A stretch of DNA of 35,027 nucleotides, taken from NCBI GenBank assembly GCA_948664205.1, contig CAPNDH010000008.1, forward strand, positions 1 through 35,027. Reading direction: 5' to 3'. The notes below the pieces were generated by a model. It made no database searches, had not been told where the DNA came from, and saw only the letters and a list, made by a program, of their open reading frames with translations. The stretch comes from an uncultured Clostridia bacterium (lineage in GTDB: Bacteria; Bacillota; Clostridia; TANB77; CAG-508). A program made the translations under genes and the position numbers. This document shows positions 1 through 9,802 of the stretch, piece after piece (positions within the stretch are counted from its first letter, which is position 1; the number at the start of each line of letters is the position of its first letter).

Positions 1-55
1 GGAAACTAGATATTTGTGTTTAATACTAGTTACCCACTCGATTTAGCGAAGAGCC
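1..55. mobile_element. Inward-facing end of an insertion sequence (ISL3-type), body lies off the left edge
   Basis: Bases 31-55 are the exact reverse complement of 34979-35003 (25 bp), and the similarity extends about six more bases with one mismatch. Read outward on the minus strand the tip begins GGCTCTTCGC, which resembles the GG(C/T)TCTT tips of ISL3-family elements. Beyond the 25 bp the two ends diverge, as expected for the left and right ends of one IS. No transposase is in the window. The 8 bases next to each tip (56-63 and 34971-34978) differ, so these are two separate insertions and not one circle junction. The family call rests on recall of the tip sequence. Confidence 0.65.
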
Positions 56-101
56 GATGATATTATATATTTAACATAAATATGTTAAGAGTGTACTAAA
101 C

Positions 102-608
102 TTATATTTCTTCAACCTTTAACATATAATATCCTACTAGTTCTAAATCTGTACAACCTTCTGGAGTTGAGCCTAGATTTCGTACTGGTCCCTCAATAAA
201 TTCTTTGTGTGACCATGTTCCATCTTCGTTTTGCCGTGCAAAGTGAATATCTCTATATGGAATATCTAAATATTCATCTGGTTCATAACCAAAATATAAT
301 GCTACTTTCCATTCTCCTTCTTTCATTTCTTCAGATAAACTACTTTTTCTTACTTTTATTCCTAATACTTTCATATCAGATAAAAAAGCTTCCTCGGTCT
401 CTTTTTTGTCCCTTGGCGGATCGTAACCAGACATACTGCCTAAATTATATATATACCCTTCACTATATTTTTCTTCTTTATAACTTGAACCTAGAGCATA
501 TGAGTAGCAATTACTATCTGAATATAAACTACGCCATTCATATTTTAATGGATACCGATTTTGTTTTATTGATTCACGTATTAATTGTATTTTTCTTTCT
601 TTTACCAT
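102..608 (-). CDS. Accessory protein with NCYSYAL and WSHK motifs; possible papain-like fold
   Basis: A 168-residue soluble protein with a good ribosome site (GGAGGGAG, 3 bases before ATG). It has a Cys in NCYSYALG (about residues 33-40), a KVALYFGYE strand near 101, and a His in DIHFARQNEDGTWSHK (about 120-135). This Cys-then-His order with a GTWSHK motif recalls uncharacterised bacterial proteins that look like NlpC/papain-type cysteine hydrolases, but I cannot prove the fold and no activity is assigned. No signal peptide or membrane segment is seen. It uses CGG as a normal Arg codon twice (555-557 and 234-236), unlike the conserved genes here, and it lies beside an IS end. Both suggest recent acquisition. 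Confidence 0.6.
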   Translation of the reverse strand: MVKERKIQLIRESIKQNRYPLKYEWRSLYSDSNCYSYALGSSYKEEKYSEGYIYNLGSMSGYDPPRDKKETEEAFLSDMKVLGIKVRKSSLSEEMKEGEWKVALYFGYEPDEYLDIPYRDIHFARQNEDGTWSHKEFIEGPVRNLGSTPEGCTDLELVGYYMLKVEEI

Positions 609-703
609 ATCTCCCTCCTAAAAATAATTATTTTCTTGGAATACTACTCATTTTTATGGATTGTATCATGTTGTTTTACATAAGTCAATATTAATTGTTT
701 ATC

Positions 704-3323
704 TTATTCACATTCATTTTTATACACTACTTTTCCAAATTTTATTTCATTTAATTTCTTTTGTACTTCCACTATTACAAGTGGTATAAATGATATTATT
801 ATTGTATATAACCATTGTATTTTATTTAATGGAACTAATTTGAATACGTCTGCTATTTGTGGAATTATAACTACTATTACTTGCATTAGAGTGCCTAAAA
901 TGAAGGCTCCTACTAAATATTTATTTTCAAATATTCCGTGCTTTAAATATCGATTCTTCTGATTTTATATTAAAACAATGTACCAGCTCTAACATTCCTA
1001 ATGCTACAAATGCCATTGTTCTTCCTACTTCTACCCCATATAAATTGTTTCCTAAACTAAATGCTAGAAGTGTAAGCATTCCAATCATTGTTCCTTCTAT
1101 AAAAATTCTACTCCATAGTCCATCTGAAAATAGTCCTTTTTTGCTATCTCTTGGTTTTTTATTCATAATATCCTTATTTATTGGCTCTAGCCCTAATGCT
1201 ATTGCTGGAAGTGAGTCGGTTACTAAGTTTATCCATAATAGCTGAATTGCTAAAAGTGGAGATTTTAGCCCTAATACTAACCCCATAAATATTGTTACAA
1301 TTTCACCAATATTTGTTGATATTAAAAAGTGTATTGCTTTTCGTATATTATCATATATATTTCTTCCTTGTTTAACCGCTTCTACTATTGTTACAAAATT
1401 GTCATCTGCTAAAACCATATCTGCTGCATTTTTTGCTACATCTGTTCCGTTTTTTCCCATTGCTATTCCTATATTTGCATTTTTTAGTGCAGGGCTATCA
1501 TTTACTCCATCTCCTGTCATTGCAACTACTGCCCCTGTACTCTGGTATGCTTTTACTATTCTTACTTTATCTTCTGGAGATACTCTTGCAAATACTGAGT
1601 ATTTCATTATATCTCTTTCTAATATATTTTGTGGTATATTTTTAAGTTCCCCTCCTGTTATTGCTAAATCATATTTTTTTAATATTCCTAAATCTTGCGC
1701 TATTGCTTTTGCAGTTGTAATATGGTCTCCTGTAATCATTACTATTTTTATTCCAGCCTTTTTACAAGTTGCTACTGCTTCTTTTACACCTTCTCTTGGT
1801 GGGTCTATCATTCCTATCAACCCTACAAAAACTAAATCTTCTTCTTTTATATTGGACATGTTATTTATCTTTTTATAAGCTACTGCTATTACTCTTAGTG
1901 CCTTTTCTGCCATTTTATTATTGTTTTGTTCTATTTTTTCTATTATATTTGATGATATTGCTAATTCGTTATTTCCATCAAAATATTTTGTACATTTCTT
2001 TAATAGTACATCTGGAGCACCTTTTGTGATGCTTATGTATTCATCTCCATCCCTATGCACTGTTGTCATCATTTTCCTTGTAGAGTCAAATGGAATATCA
2101 TTTACTCTATTTTTAAATTTATATAATTCTAATTTATTAATATTTCTTTCAAGAGCTGCATTTACAATTGCAACTTCTGTTGGCTCGCCTATTCCAATTA
2201 GTTTGCCATCTTTAGATTCTATATTTACATCTGTACACATTGTGCCTAATTCTAATATCTTATTCTCTTTTGCACCTACACTATACATTTGTACTACTTG
2301 CATTTTATTTTGTGTTAAAGTTCCTGTTTTATCAGAGCATATTACACTTGCTCCACCTAATGTTTCTACTGCTGGCAATTTTCTTATAATACTATTTTTT
2401 CTTGCCATTTTTGTTACACCTATTGATAGTACTATTGTTACTATTGCTGGCAAACCTTCTGGTATTGCAGCTACTGCTAAACCTACTGATGTCATAAACA
2501 TTTCAATTGGTGGTATCTTTTTAAATAGACCTATTACAAATATTAATGCACATATTATTAAACATGCTATTCCTAAAGTTTTACCTACTTCTGCAAGCTT
2601 TCTTTGTATTGGTGTTTCTGGCGCTTTATCTTCTATTATCATATTAGCAATTTTTCCTACTTTTGTATTCATTCCAGTTTCAGTAACTATAGCTTCTGCA
2701 TGTCCATTTACAACAATACATGAAGAAAATACCATATTTAACATATCTCCTATTGGTACGTCTTTATCTAGAATTACATTTTCATCTTTTAATACTGGAA
2801 GAGTTTCCCCTGTTAAGCTTGCTTCTTCTACTTTTAAGTTTGAAGTTTTTATAAGCCTTGCATCTGCTGGTACATAGTTTCCTGCTTCTAATAAAACTAT
2901 ATCTCCTGGTACTACCTCTTCTGCTTTTATAGTAAGTATTTTGCCATTTCTTTTTACCTTTGCTAGTGGTGCTGTCATAGTTTTTAATGCTTCTAGGCTT
3001 TTTTCTGCTTTCGCCTCTTGCACTACTCCCATTATTGCATTTAATACTACTATTGCAATAATTATAACTGAATCTATGTAATCTCCACTTCCATCCATTT
3101 TGGATACTAATGCTGAAATTATTGATGCAATTATTAAAATAATAATCATAAAATCATTAAACTGTTTTATAAATTTTATGAATATGCTTTCTTTCTTTTT
3201 ATCTGCTAATTTATTTTCTCCAAAATGCTTTTTCCTTTCTTCTACTTCTTTTTCGCTTAGTCCACTACTTACGTTTGTCCTAAAATTTTCTTCTACTTCA
3301 TTAATAGCTTTTGTATGCCACAT
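704..3323 (-). CDS. Ca2+-type cation-transporting P-ATPase, interrupted by a +1 frameshift at CGG (936-938)
   Basis: A P2-type ATPase that exports Ca2+ or a related cation across the membrane. Visible marks are LTGETLPV (actuator loop), PEGLPA (helix M4), the phosphorylated Asp in DKTGTLT, the hinge TGDGVNDSPAL, and NLVTDSLPA (M6), which is typical of SERCA/PMR1-like pumps. The start is taken as ATG at 3323, 8-9 bases after AAAGGAG; a GTG at 3332 is too close to it. The zero frame ends at 927, just after M8. If one C (base 938) is skipped, the frame continues as A-GIFENKYL through M9 and M10 to 704, giving 872 residues, normal for the family. The break falls at a GCA-CGG-AAT sequence. Read literally, the pump would lack M9-M10. 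It could be a recoded gene, a pseudogene or a sequence error. Confidence 0.9.
936..938 (-). other. CGG +1 frameshift site in the P-ATPase
   Basis: Zero frame reads GCA CGG AAT ATT TGA. Omitting the C gives GCA GGA ATA TTT GAA, which restores the conserved ATPase C-terminus. The following quadruplet is CGGA. Confidence 0.8.
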
Positions 3324-3408
3324 AAAAAACACTCTCCTTTGTTTAAAAACATATTTCTTTTATATGTATATGTTCTTGTCCACAAATTATGAGTGTTTTG
3401 TTTATAAT

Positions 3409-4164
3409 TTATCTATAATATACACTTAATATTCCTGTATTTGTATAGTTGGTACTATAGTGCCAATTTTGCCCTAAATATAGTTTTCTATCGTTCACGC
3501 AAACCAAAGCACCAATGGAAGAATAGGTATCTTGTTGGTAATTCAAAGCATAAGTTTTCCAAGTTTCTGACAGCATTTGCTTATTTATTAATATTGTATA
3601 CGAATATGTCATATTATTCTCATCAGATACTTCTATTAATAATTCTGAAAAATTAGTAGGCAGTTCAATTGCATTTTCTTCTGATGTATATCCCTTTCCT
3701 TGTTTCCATAGTGTCCAATTTGTACTATTATTTGTATTATTTGCGGTAATTTTTACTCCATCTATACTTGCTAATTGTAAGCTACTATTTATTTCAAACT
3801 CATATGGATATTTATTTAATTTTGTATATATTGAACTTGGATTTTCTCCCACTTCATATTTTGTACTTGCTATTTGACTTTTTTCTGTTACATATTGTAT
3901 TTCACTATCTTCTTTTAAACTTATAGATAATTCTTTTAATGTTGGCATTTCTTGTTTTTCAGCATATTTATTCATTTGGCAATTAGTTATTTTTAAGTTT
4001 ATTATTTCTGTTGCTGTTTGTTTATTTGTTTCTTCTTTTGCTTGTTTTGTTTTTGTAAATATACCATTGTTGTTTAAACTTAAATATATTGCTACACTTG
4101 ATAATATTATTAGTATTATTATTGTTATTACCAATGAAATTAATGTTATTCCCTTATTTTTCAT
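3409..4164 (-). CDS. Pilin-like surface protein, copy 1 (type IV prepilin-type N-terminus)
   Basis: A 251-residue protein starting MKNKGITLISLVITIIILI: a short basic leader, then a long hydrophobic helix as in type IV pilin or type II pseudopilin precursors. The usual Glu5 is replaced by Ser, as in many Clostridia relatives. Residues 1 to about 137 are nearly the same as in two other genes here (8537-9533 and 32261-33046), up to the shared LQLASIDG; the remaining part is unique. The ribosome site is AAGGAGG. No pilus assembly ATPase or prepilin peptidase is in the window, so export and assembly must be encoded elsewhere. It is probably a cell-surface or secreted protein with a family-specific exposed C-terminal region. 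Its exact function is unknown. Confidence 0.8.
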   Translation of the reverse strand: MKNKGITLISLVITIIILIILSSVAIYLSLNNNGIFTKTKQAKEETNKQTATEIINLKITNCQMNKYAEKQEMPTLKELSISLKEDSEIQYVTEKSQIASTKYEVGENPSSIYTKLNKYPYEFEINSSLQLASIDGVKITANNTNNSTNWTLWKQGKGYTSEENAIELPTNFSELLIEVSDENNMTYSYTILINKQMLSETWKTYALNYQQDTYSSIGALVCVNDRKLYLGQNWHYSTNYTNTGILSVYYR

Positions 4165-4436
4165 TTGTTTTCCTCCTTATTTGCTTATTTTAACCATTGT
4201 TATTTAATTTATTATAATATTAACTACAAATATTAAAAGTAACTCTTTAGTAAATATTAATTTAATGAATTAATTATATATATTTTTTTATTTGCTAACA
4301 ATGATTTAAACTGTTTTTACTCTTTACTTTTTTACATAATTTGCAAAAAAACAGAACCAATAATTTGTATGTAGTGGAAACTACTACAAATTCTAACTTC
4401 TGTAATAATTATCTTCTACGGGAAATTATTATACCA
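4165..4436. promoter_or_regulatory. Gene-free stretch holding the upstream region of pilin-like copy 1
   Basis: This very AT-rich stretch has no plausible gene. Bases about 4200-4275 resemble 9560-9650, which lies in the same position upstream of pilin-like copy 2 (shared TTTATTATAA and AAATATTAAAA blocks). This suggests a shared control region. I cannot define an exact promoter. Confidence 0.4.
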
Positions 4437-4456
4437 TGATAATTTTCCTAGAATAT

Positions 4457-4492
4457 AAAAAACAGCAAAACTTTCATTTTGCTGTTTTTTAT
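4457..4492 (-). terminator. Terminator downstream of smc
   Basis: Inverted repeat AAAACAGCAAAA / TTTTGCTGTTTT with a short loop and T-runs on both strands, just after the smc stop codon. Confidence 0.8.
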
Positions 4493-4500
4493 TTATATAT

Positions 4501-7500
4501 TTATCGGCTATTTGCTAATTTCATTGAAAGAAGTTTACTAATACCGTTTTCTTCCATTGTTACACCATATACTGTGTCTGCCGATTCCATGGTTCCTTTT
4601 CTGTGTGTTATTACTAGGAATTGTGTCTCACTACTAAATTTCTTTAAGTAGTCTGCAAATCTGTATACGTTTACATCATCAAGTGCTGCTTCTATTTCGT
4701 CTAATATACAGAATGGTGCTGGATTTATTTTTAGTATTGCAAATAATAGTGCTATTGCTGTAAATGCTCTTTCCCCTCCTGATAGTAGCATCATATTTTG
4801 AAGTTTCTTTCCTGTTGGTTGTACCCTAATGTCAATTCCACATTCTAGAATATTTGCTTCGTCTTCTAGTATTAACTCTGCTTTTCCTCCACCAAATAGT
4901 TCCACAAATACTTCATTAAAGTTTTTGTTTATTACTGCAAATTTTTCGGCAAATTGTGTTTTCATTGTATCAGTCATTTCTGCTATTATTTTTCTTAATT
5001 TACCTGCAGTATTATCTAAGTCTAAACGTTGGTCACACATAAAGTCATATCTTTCTTTTGTCTTTTTATATTCTTCTATTGAGTCTATATTAATACTTCC
5101 TAAGTTTTTAATTTTATTTCGTAAATTATGAACTTCTTTAGTTGCAACTGCTATATTTGTTGGCCTTTTATATTCTTCGGCATTATTTGGCGTTATTTCG
5201 TATTCTTCCCATAAACTATTTACTATTTGTTCAATGTCTTGCTCTAGTTTTGTTTTCTTAACATCCATTTTTACTATTTGCTCTTTTAAGTCTTCAAGAA
5301 CTTTGAATTTATCTGCTATTTCGTTTTCTATTTGTGTAAGCTTTTCATTTTTTTCTACTCTTGAATTTTTTAGTTCTTCAACTTTGCTTAAGCCATTTTC
5401 TACTTCTTGTTTAACTTCTTCTATTTTGGTGTAAAGTGATACTATATTTTCTTCTAGTTCTTTATTTTCTGTAACTATTAAGCTAATTTGTTCTTCTTTA
5501 TTTTTTATACTTGTATTGCTGTTTTCAATATCTTGGTCAATTCTTTCTATCATTTCATCTATTGACATTTTGCTTTCATCAAATGAGGTTACAGAAATTT
5601 TTAGGTTTGTAATATCGAAGTTTAAATCATCTATATAGCTTTGGCTATCTTTATTAGCTTTTGCAAACTCTTCTATAACAGCATTTAGCTCTTCTATTTC
5701 TTTTGTAAGCTCTGCCATTTTTGTTTCTTTAGCTTGCTTATCTTCTCTATTTATAACTTTTTCATTATCAATTTGCACTACTTCATCTTTTAACTTTTGA
5801 AGCCTTGTTTCTATTTTAGAAATGTTTTCTTCTATTGAAACCATTTTTTGTTTTTCTGTTGCATATACTATGTCTATTTCTTTTAAGTTATTTTCTAATT
5901 GTTCTGAATTTTCAAGTACTTTTTGGATAGATTTTTCATATTCATTTTTTTCAATAGTTGTTTCTTCTATTTGTTTTTCTATTTTCTTTATTTGTTTTTC
6001 TAAGCTTTCAATTTCTCTAGTTCTTCCTAAAATATTTACTGTTTTTTGAGCTACACTACCACCTGTCATTGCTCCTGATGGATTTATTAAGTCTCCTTTT
6101 AGTGTAACTATTCTAAATGAATAACTATTCTTTTTAGCTAAAGCTATTGCATTATTCATGTCATCTACAATAACAGTTTTACCTAATAAATTTAGAACAA
6201 TTTGCTCATATTTTTTGTTGTATTTAACTAGGTCTGAAGCTATTCCTATTACTCCATCTACCTTACTTATTTTATCTAGTTTTTTACCTTTAACTGCTGT
6301 AATTGGTAAAAATGACGCTCTACCTAAATTTCCTTTTCTTAAATATTCTATTAGCTTTTTAGCATCCTCTTCTGTTTCTGTTACTATGTTTTGAAGAGCT
6401 GCACCTAAACACATTTCAATTGCTGTTTCATATTCTTGTGGTGCTGATATAAGGTTTGCTAAAACTCCATTTACACCTTTTTTTAGAGTGTTATTTTTAT
6501 CACATTCCAAAAGTAAGTTTTTAACACTTTTTGTGTATCCTTCTTTTTCTTTTTCTGTTTCTATTAAGAATTTTAATCTTGAGTCTTTCATTCTTAAATC
6601 ATAGTTTAGGTCATCAATTTTACTATCATATTCTTTTAATTTCGAAATACTTTCTTCCTTTTTGCTGTTCATATCTTCTAGTTTTTTTAAAGCTTCATTT
6701 CTGTTTGCTTCTATTTCGTAAAAACCTTTTGATAGCTCTTGTTTTTTCATACGAACTTCGTCAAGTTCTGAAATTGCAGAATTTATTTCTTGTTTTACTG
6801 TTTTTTGCCTTTTTTCTAAGTTTTCATAGTTTACATCTTGCCCATTAATTTCGCTTGCTAGTTCATATTTTATATCTATATTTTCTTCTACTTTTTGCTT
6901 TTTTGCTTCCATTTCAAGTTCTTTACTTGATAATTTTTGTGTTAATTCTGCAAGTTTAGCTTCTTTTTCTTGTAATTCTTTTTCGAATTTTTCTCTATTT
7001 GTGTTTAGGTTTATTTTCTTTTCTTGTTTTTGTTTTTTCTCTTCTTGTAATTCAGTTATTCTTGTTTTTACTTCTTCTATTTCATTTGTAAAACGCTCGC
7101 TATTTTGCTTATTATTTTCAATTCTTTCTTTTGCAACATTTATGTCTGAGTTTATTTTTTCAATTTTGTTTGTACTTTCAAAACCTATATTTTGCATTTC
7201 TTCTATTTTTGCTGTAATTTCATCTATTTGATGCTTTAATTCTTCCTTTAAATTACGTGCTTGTTCTTGTTTTTTGTCTTCTTCTTCGTATTGCGCACTT
7301 ATTATTTCTTCATCTTTTACTATTTCTTCTAGTTTTTTTCTATAAGTTTCTATGTTATATACAAATAAACCTACTTCTATATTTTTTAATTCTTCACGTA
7401 AATCTAAAAACTTTTTAGCTTTTTCAGATTGCATTTTAAGTGGCTCTATTGTGCCTTCTATTTCAGATAAAATATCATTTATTCTAAGTAAGTTTAATTT

Positions 7501-8052
7501 TGTTTGTTCTAACTTTTTCTCGCTTTCTTGTTTTCTTGTTCTATATTTTACAATTCCTGCTGCTTCTTCAAATATTTTTCTTCTATCTTCAGATTTATTG
7601 CTTAATATTTCATCTATTTTACCTTGACCGATTATTGAATATCCATCTTTTCCTATACCTGTATCCATAAATAGTTCTACAATATCTTTTAAACGGCATG
7701 GTACTTTATTTATAAAATATCCTGTTTCACCACTTCTATATATTTTTCTAGTTACTGTTACTTCATTAAATTCTATTGGAAGTTTTCCGTCACTATTATC
7801 TATTACAATTGAAGCTTCTGCAAAACCTAATGATTTTCTATTTTGAGTTCCAGCAAAAATAATATCAGAAGAACTTGAACCCCTTAGAGATTTCATACTT
7901 TGTTCTCCTAATACCCATCTAATTGAATCTGATATATTACTTTTTCCTGAACCATTTGGACCAATTACAGATGTAATTCCCGGTCTAAATTCTAGTACTG
8001 TTTTATCTGCAAATGATTTAAAGCCTTGCAGTTCTAACCTTTTTAAATACAT
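4501..8052 (-). CDS. smc: Chromosome partition protein SMC
   Basis: An 1183-residue SMC ATPase, full family length. It forms the condensin-like ring that compacts and separates chromosomes, with ScpA and ScpB (not in this window). The N-terminus MYLKRLELQGFKSFADKT precedes the Walker A motif GPNGSGKSN (about residues 32-40). Two long coiled coils (about 170-500 and 670-1000) flank a hinge near 510-660 with GGSVAQKT. The signature LLSGGERAF and Walker B CILDEIEAALD lie near the C-terminus. The usual neighbours rnc and ftsY are absent. No CGG codon was found in its 1183 codons, which matters for the CGG observation. The terminator at 4457-4492 follows. Confidence 0.97.
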   Translation of the reverse strand: MYLKRLELQGFKSFADKTVLEFRPGITSVIGPNGSGKSNISDSIRWVLGEQSMKSLRGSSSSDIIFAGTQNRKSLGFAEASIVIDNSDGKLPIEFNEVTVTRKIYRSGETGYFINKVPCRLKDIVELFMDTGIGKDGYSIIGQGKIDEILSNKSEDRRKIFEEAAGIVKYRTRKQESEKKLEQTKLNLLRINDILSEIEGTIEPLKMQSEKAKKFLDLREELKNIEVGLFVYNIETYRKKLEEIVKDEEIISAQYEEEDKKQEQARNLKEELKHQIDEITAKIEEMQNIGFESTNKIEKINSDINVAKERIENNKQNSERFTNEIEEVKTRITELQEEKKQKQEKKINLNTNREKFEKELQEKEAKLAELTQKLSSKELEMEAKKQKVEENIDIKYELASEINGQDVNYENLEKRQKTVKQEINSAISELDEVRMKKQELSKGFYEIEANRNEALKKLEDMNSKKEESISKLKEYDSKIDDLNYDLRMKDSRLKFLIETEKEKEGYTKSVKNLLLECDKNNTLKKGVNGVLANLISAPQEYETAIEMCLGAALQNIVTETEEDAKKLIEYLRKGNLGRASFLPITAVKGKKLDKISKVDGVIGIASDLVKYNKKYEQIVLNLLGKTVIVDDMNNAIALAKKNSYSFRIVTLKGDLINPSGAMTGGSVAQKTVNILGRTREIESLEKQIKKIEKQIEETTIEKNEYEKSIQKVLENSEQLENNLKEIDIVYATEKQKMVSIEENISKIETRLQKLKDEVVQIDNEKVINREDKQAKETKMAELTKEIEELNAVIEEFAKANKDSQSYIDDLNFDITNLKISVTSFDESKMSIDEMIERIDQDIENSNTSIKNKEEQISLIVTENKELEENIVSLYTKIEEVKQEVENGLSKVEELKNSRVEKNEKLTQIENEIADKFKVLEDLKEQIVKMDVKKTKLEQDIEQIVNSLWEEYEITPNNAEEYKRPTNIAVATKEVHNLRNKIKNLGSINIDSIEEYKKTKERYDFMCDQRLDLDNTAGKLRKIIAEMTDTMKTQFAEKFAVINKNFNEVFVELFGGGKAELILEDEANILECGIDIRVQPTGKKLQNMMLLSGGERAFTAIALLFAILKINPAPFCILDEIEAALDDVNVYRFADYLKKFSSETQFLVITHRKGTMESADTVYGVTMEENGISKLLSMKLANSR

Positions 8053-8164
8053 TTTAATCCACCTTTATTTTGACATTTTTCTTGTTTTATAGTGTAGATT
8101 ATATCTTTTTATAGCACTAATGTCAAGGAAAAGAACTATTATACAGAAAACATCGATTTTTAAT

Positions 8165-8194
8165 AGGGAGAAATTTAATATAAAATTTCTCCCT
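8165..8194. terminator. Hairpin between the small gene at 8210 and smc
   Basis: AGGGAGAAATTT / AAATTTCTCCCT inverted repeat with a 6-base AT loop. There is no long T-run on the minus strand, so it is only a possible terminator. Confidence 0.45.
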
Positions 8195-8209
8195 ACTTTC
8201 TTATTTATA

Positions 8210-8392
8210 TTAATATTGTGTCTTACGATGTTTATCTTTCCATTCTTTCTCTCTAGCCCTCCATCCGGGAAGCCTCATTTTAATACATCCATATAGACCT
8301 ATAGGCATTTCTGAATCATATTCTGGTCCCATATCTACTGAAGTCCGATATCTACGTTCTTCTCTTTCTTCTGGTTCATCATAATAACTCAT
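8210..8392 (-). CDS. Small charged hypothetical protein
   Basis: A 60-residue, strongly charged peptide starting MSYYDEPEEREERR, with an AAAGGAAAGG ribosome site upstream. No domain, membrane segment or signal peptide is visible. It lies upstream of smc on the same strand, with a hairpin in between. It contains one in-frame CGG (8345-8347) that must be read as Arg if the frame is real; shifting there gives a quick stop. The function is unknown. It could be spurious, but the ribosome site and the following hairpin support a gene. Confidence 0.45.
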   Translation of the reverse strand: MSYYDEPEEREERRYRTSVDMGPEYDSEMPIGLYGCIKMRLPGWRAREKEWKDKHRKTQY

Positions 8393-8536
8393 ATAATATA
8401 CCTTTCCTTTCTGTTTAACAATAGTTAAACTCTCATATAAACAACTAGTTACTTTTATAGTTTATCACAAAAACATTGTATTGTCAATCATGCAAATTTT
8501 TAGTTTTTAATAAATATTTTAATTATTCATATTTTC

Positions 8537-9533
8537 TTAACTATTATACTTAAATTTCAAAGTTATTTCTGTATTGTCCGGAATTACTATATAAGCATCT
8601 ATTATCGTTATATTTCCACTATAACTAGAACTTTCAGAAAATTTGAATGCATATCTAGACTCTGAGTCAATAATTTTGTGAACATTTTTAGAAACTGGTA
8701 AGTTATATAATAATAACCAGTTATCAGACCTAGATGAATTATCTAATTTTATTAATGTTTTAAATGTCATATTTACCCATGTTACTCCATTTTCATCAGT
8801 GTAATATCCACCATCTATGATTTGTACGCGATTATCATAAATACCAAGTCCTTCGCTAGTGTATGGTTTGTTAGAAAAATCTTCGTTATCTGTTGTTACA
8901 TTTACATTTACTTTTTCATATTTAGATATATCATACTCTCCATTTTTAGTTATTTCTTTTGTACCGTTCTGGTTTTATATATCCATTTTCTTTAGATATT
9001 TCTACTCCATCTATACTTGCCAATTGCAAAGAAGTATTTATTTCAAATTCATATGGATAATCATTTAGTTTTGTATATATTGAACTTGGACTTTCTCCTA
9101 CTTCATATTTTGTAGTTGCTATTTGGCTTTCTTCTGTTACATATTGTATTTCGTTATCATCTTTTAATACTTCTGATAGTTCTTTTAGCGTTGGCATCAC
9201 TTGCTTTTCTGCATATTTATTCATTTGGCAGTTAGTTATTTTTAAGTTTATTATTTCTGTTGCTGTTTGTTTATTTGTGATTTCTTTTGCTTGTTTTGCC
9301 TTTGTAAATATTCCATTATTACCTAAGCTTAAATATATTCCTACACTTGCTAGTATTATTAATATTACTATTGTTATTACTAATGAAATTAGGGTTATCC
9401 CATGAGTAAACACTATTTCTCCACCTACATTCAACTTTTCATTATTCACCATTAATTCTTCACTATTCATTATTTTTCCATGCTCGCCCATACAAATATT
9501 TATTTTTTTATTATACTTTAGCTTTTCATTCAT
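8537..9533 (-). CDS. Pilin-like surface protein, copy 2, with +1 frameshift at CGG and a repeat-derived leader
   Basis: Homolog of the proteins at 3409-4164 and 32261-33046: the GITLISLVITIVILI helix and the shared region up to LQLASIDG. Two oddities are seen. First, the hydrophobic helix is preceded by about 44 residues instead of 4-5, and part of this leader (9433-9480) is a copy of an AT-rich dispersed repeat. Second, the zero frame stops at 8946 after GAA CGG TAC. Skipping one C (base 8966) gives KPEGTKEITKNGEYD and then an open frame to 8537, for a total of 331 residues. The C-terminal part is unrelated to copies 1 and 3. The start ATG follows AAAGGAGAAAACGTATA. It could be recoded, phase-varied or inactive. 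Confidence 0.7.
8964..8966 (-). other. CGG +1 frameshift site in pilin-like copy 2
   Basis: Zero frame GAA CGG TAC runs to a stop six codons on. Removing the C gives GAA GGT ACA AAA GAA and 142 further codons. The quadruplet is CGGT. Confidence 0.7.
9433..9480. repeat. AT-rich dispersed repeat inside the pilin 2 leader
   Basis: Made of TTCATTATTCACC / TTCACTATTCATT units, like the arms of the inverted repeat after the tRNA at 16028-16131. It lies in frame within the leader of pilin-like copy 2. Confidence 0.6.
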
Positions 9534-9802
9534 TATACGTTTTCTCCTTTGTTATTTTATCTTATCCACTATCACTTAATTTATTATAAATTAACTTTAA
9601 AATATTAAAAAGTAATTTGTTTGTAAATATTAATCATATAAATTAATTTTTATTAAATTTTATAAAAATATAAACTTACATTCAATATGTTTTCTGTAAA
9701 TTAGTTATTATTTATTTACTTATAAATATTTTTATTTTTTATTGTAAAACATATTTAAGTATGCTATTATTTTATTAGATATACAAAAGAAAGAGGTTTT
9801 TT

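Noticed and set aside
1921..2877. Long plus-strand open frames over the P-ATPase, smc and prkC
   Set aside because: They run antisense to clearly recognised genes, lack ribosome sites and give hydrophobic low-complexity products.
8960..8990. Slippage in the short A-run (AAAA) as the cause of the pilin 2 frame break
   Set aside because: Removing one A also opens the frame, but removing the C of CGG fits equally well and matches the four other breaks. The run is too short for frequent slippage.
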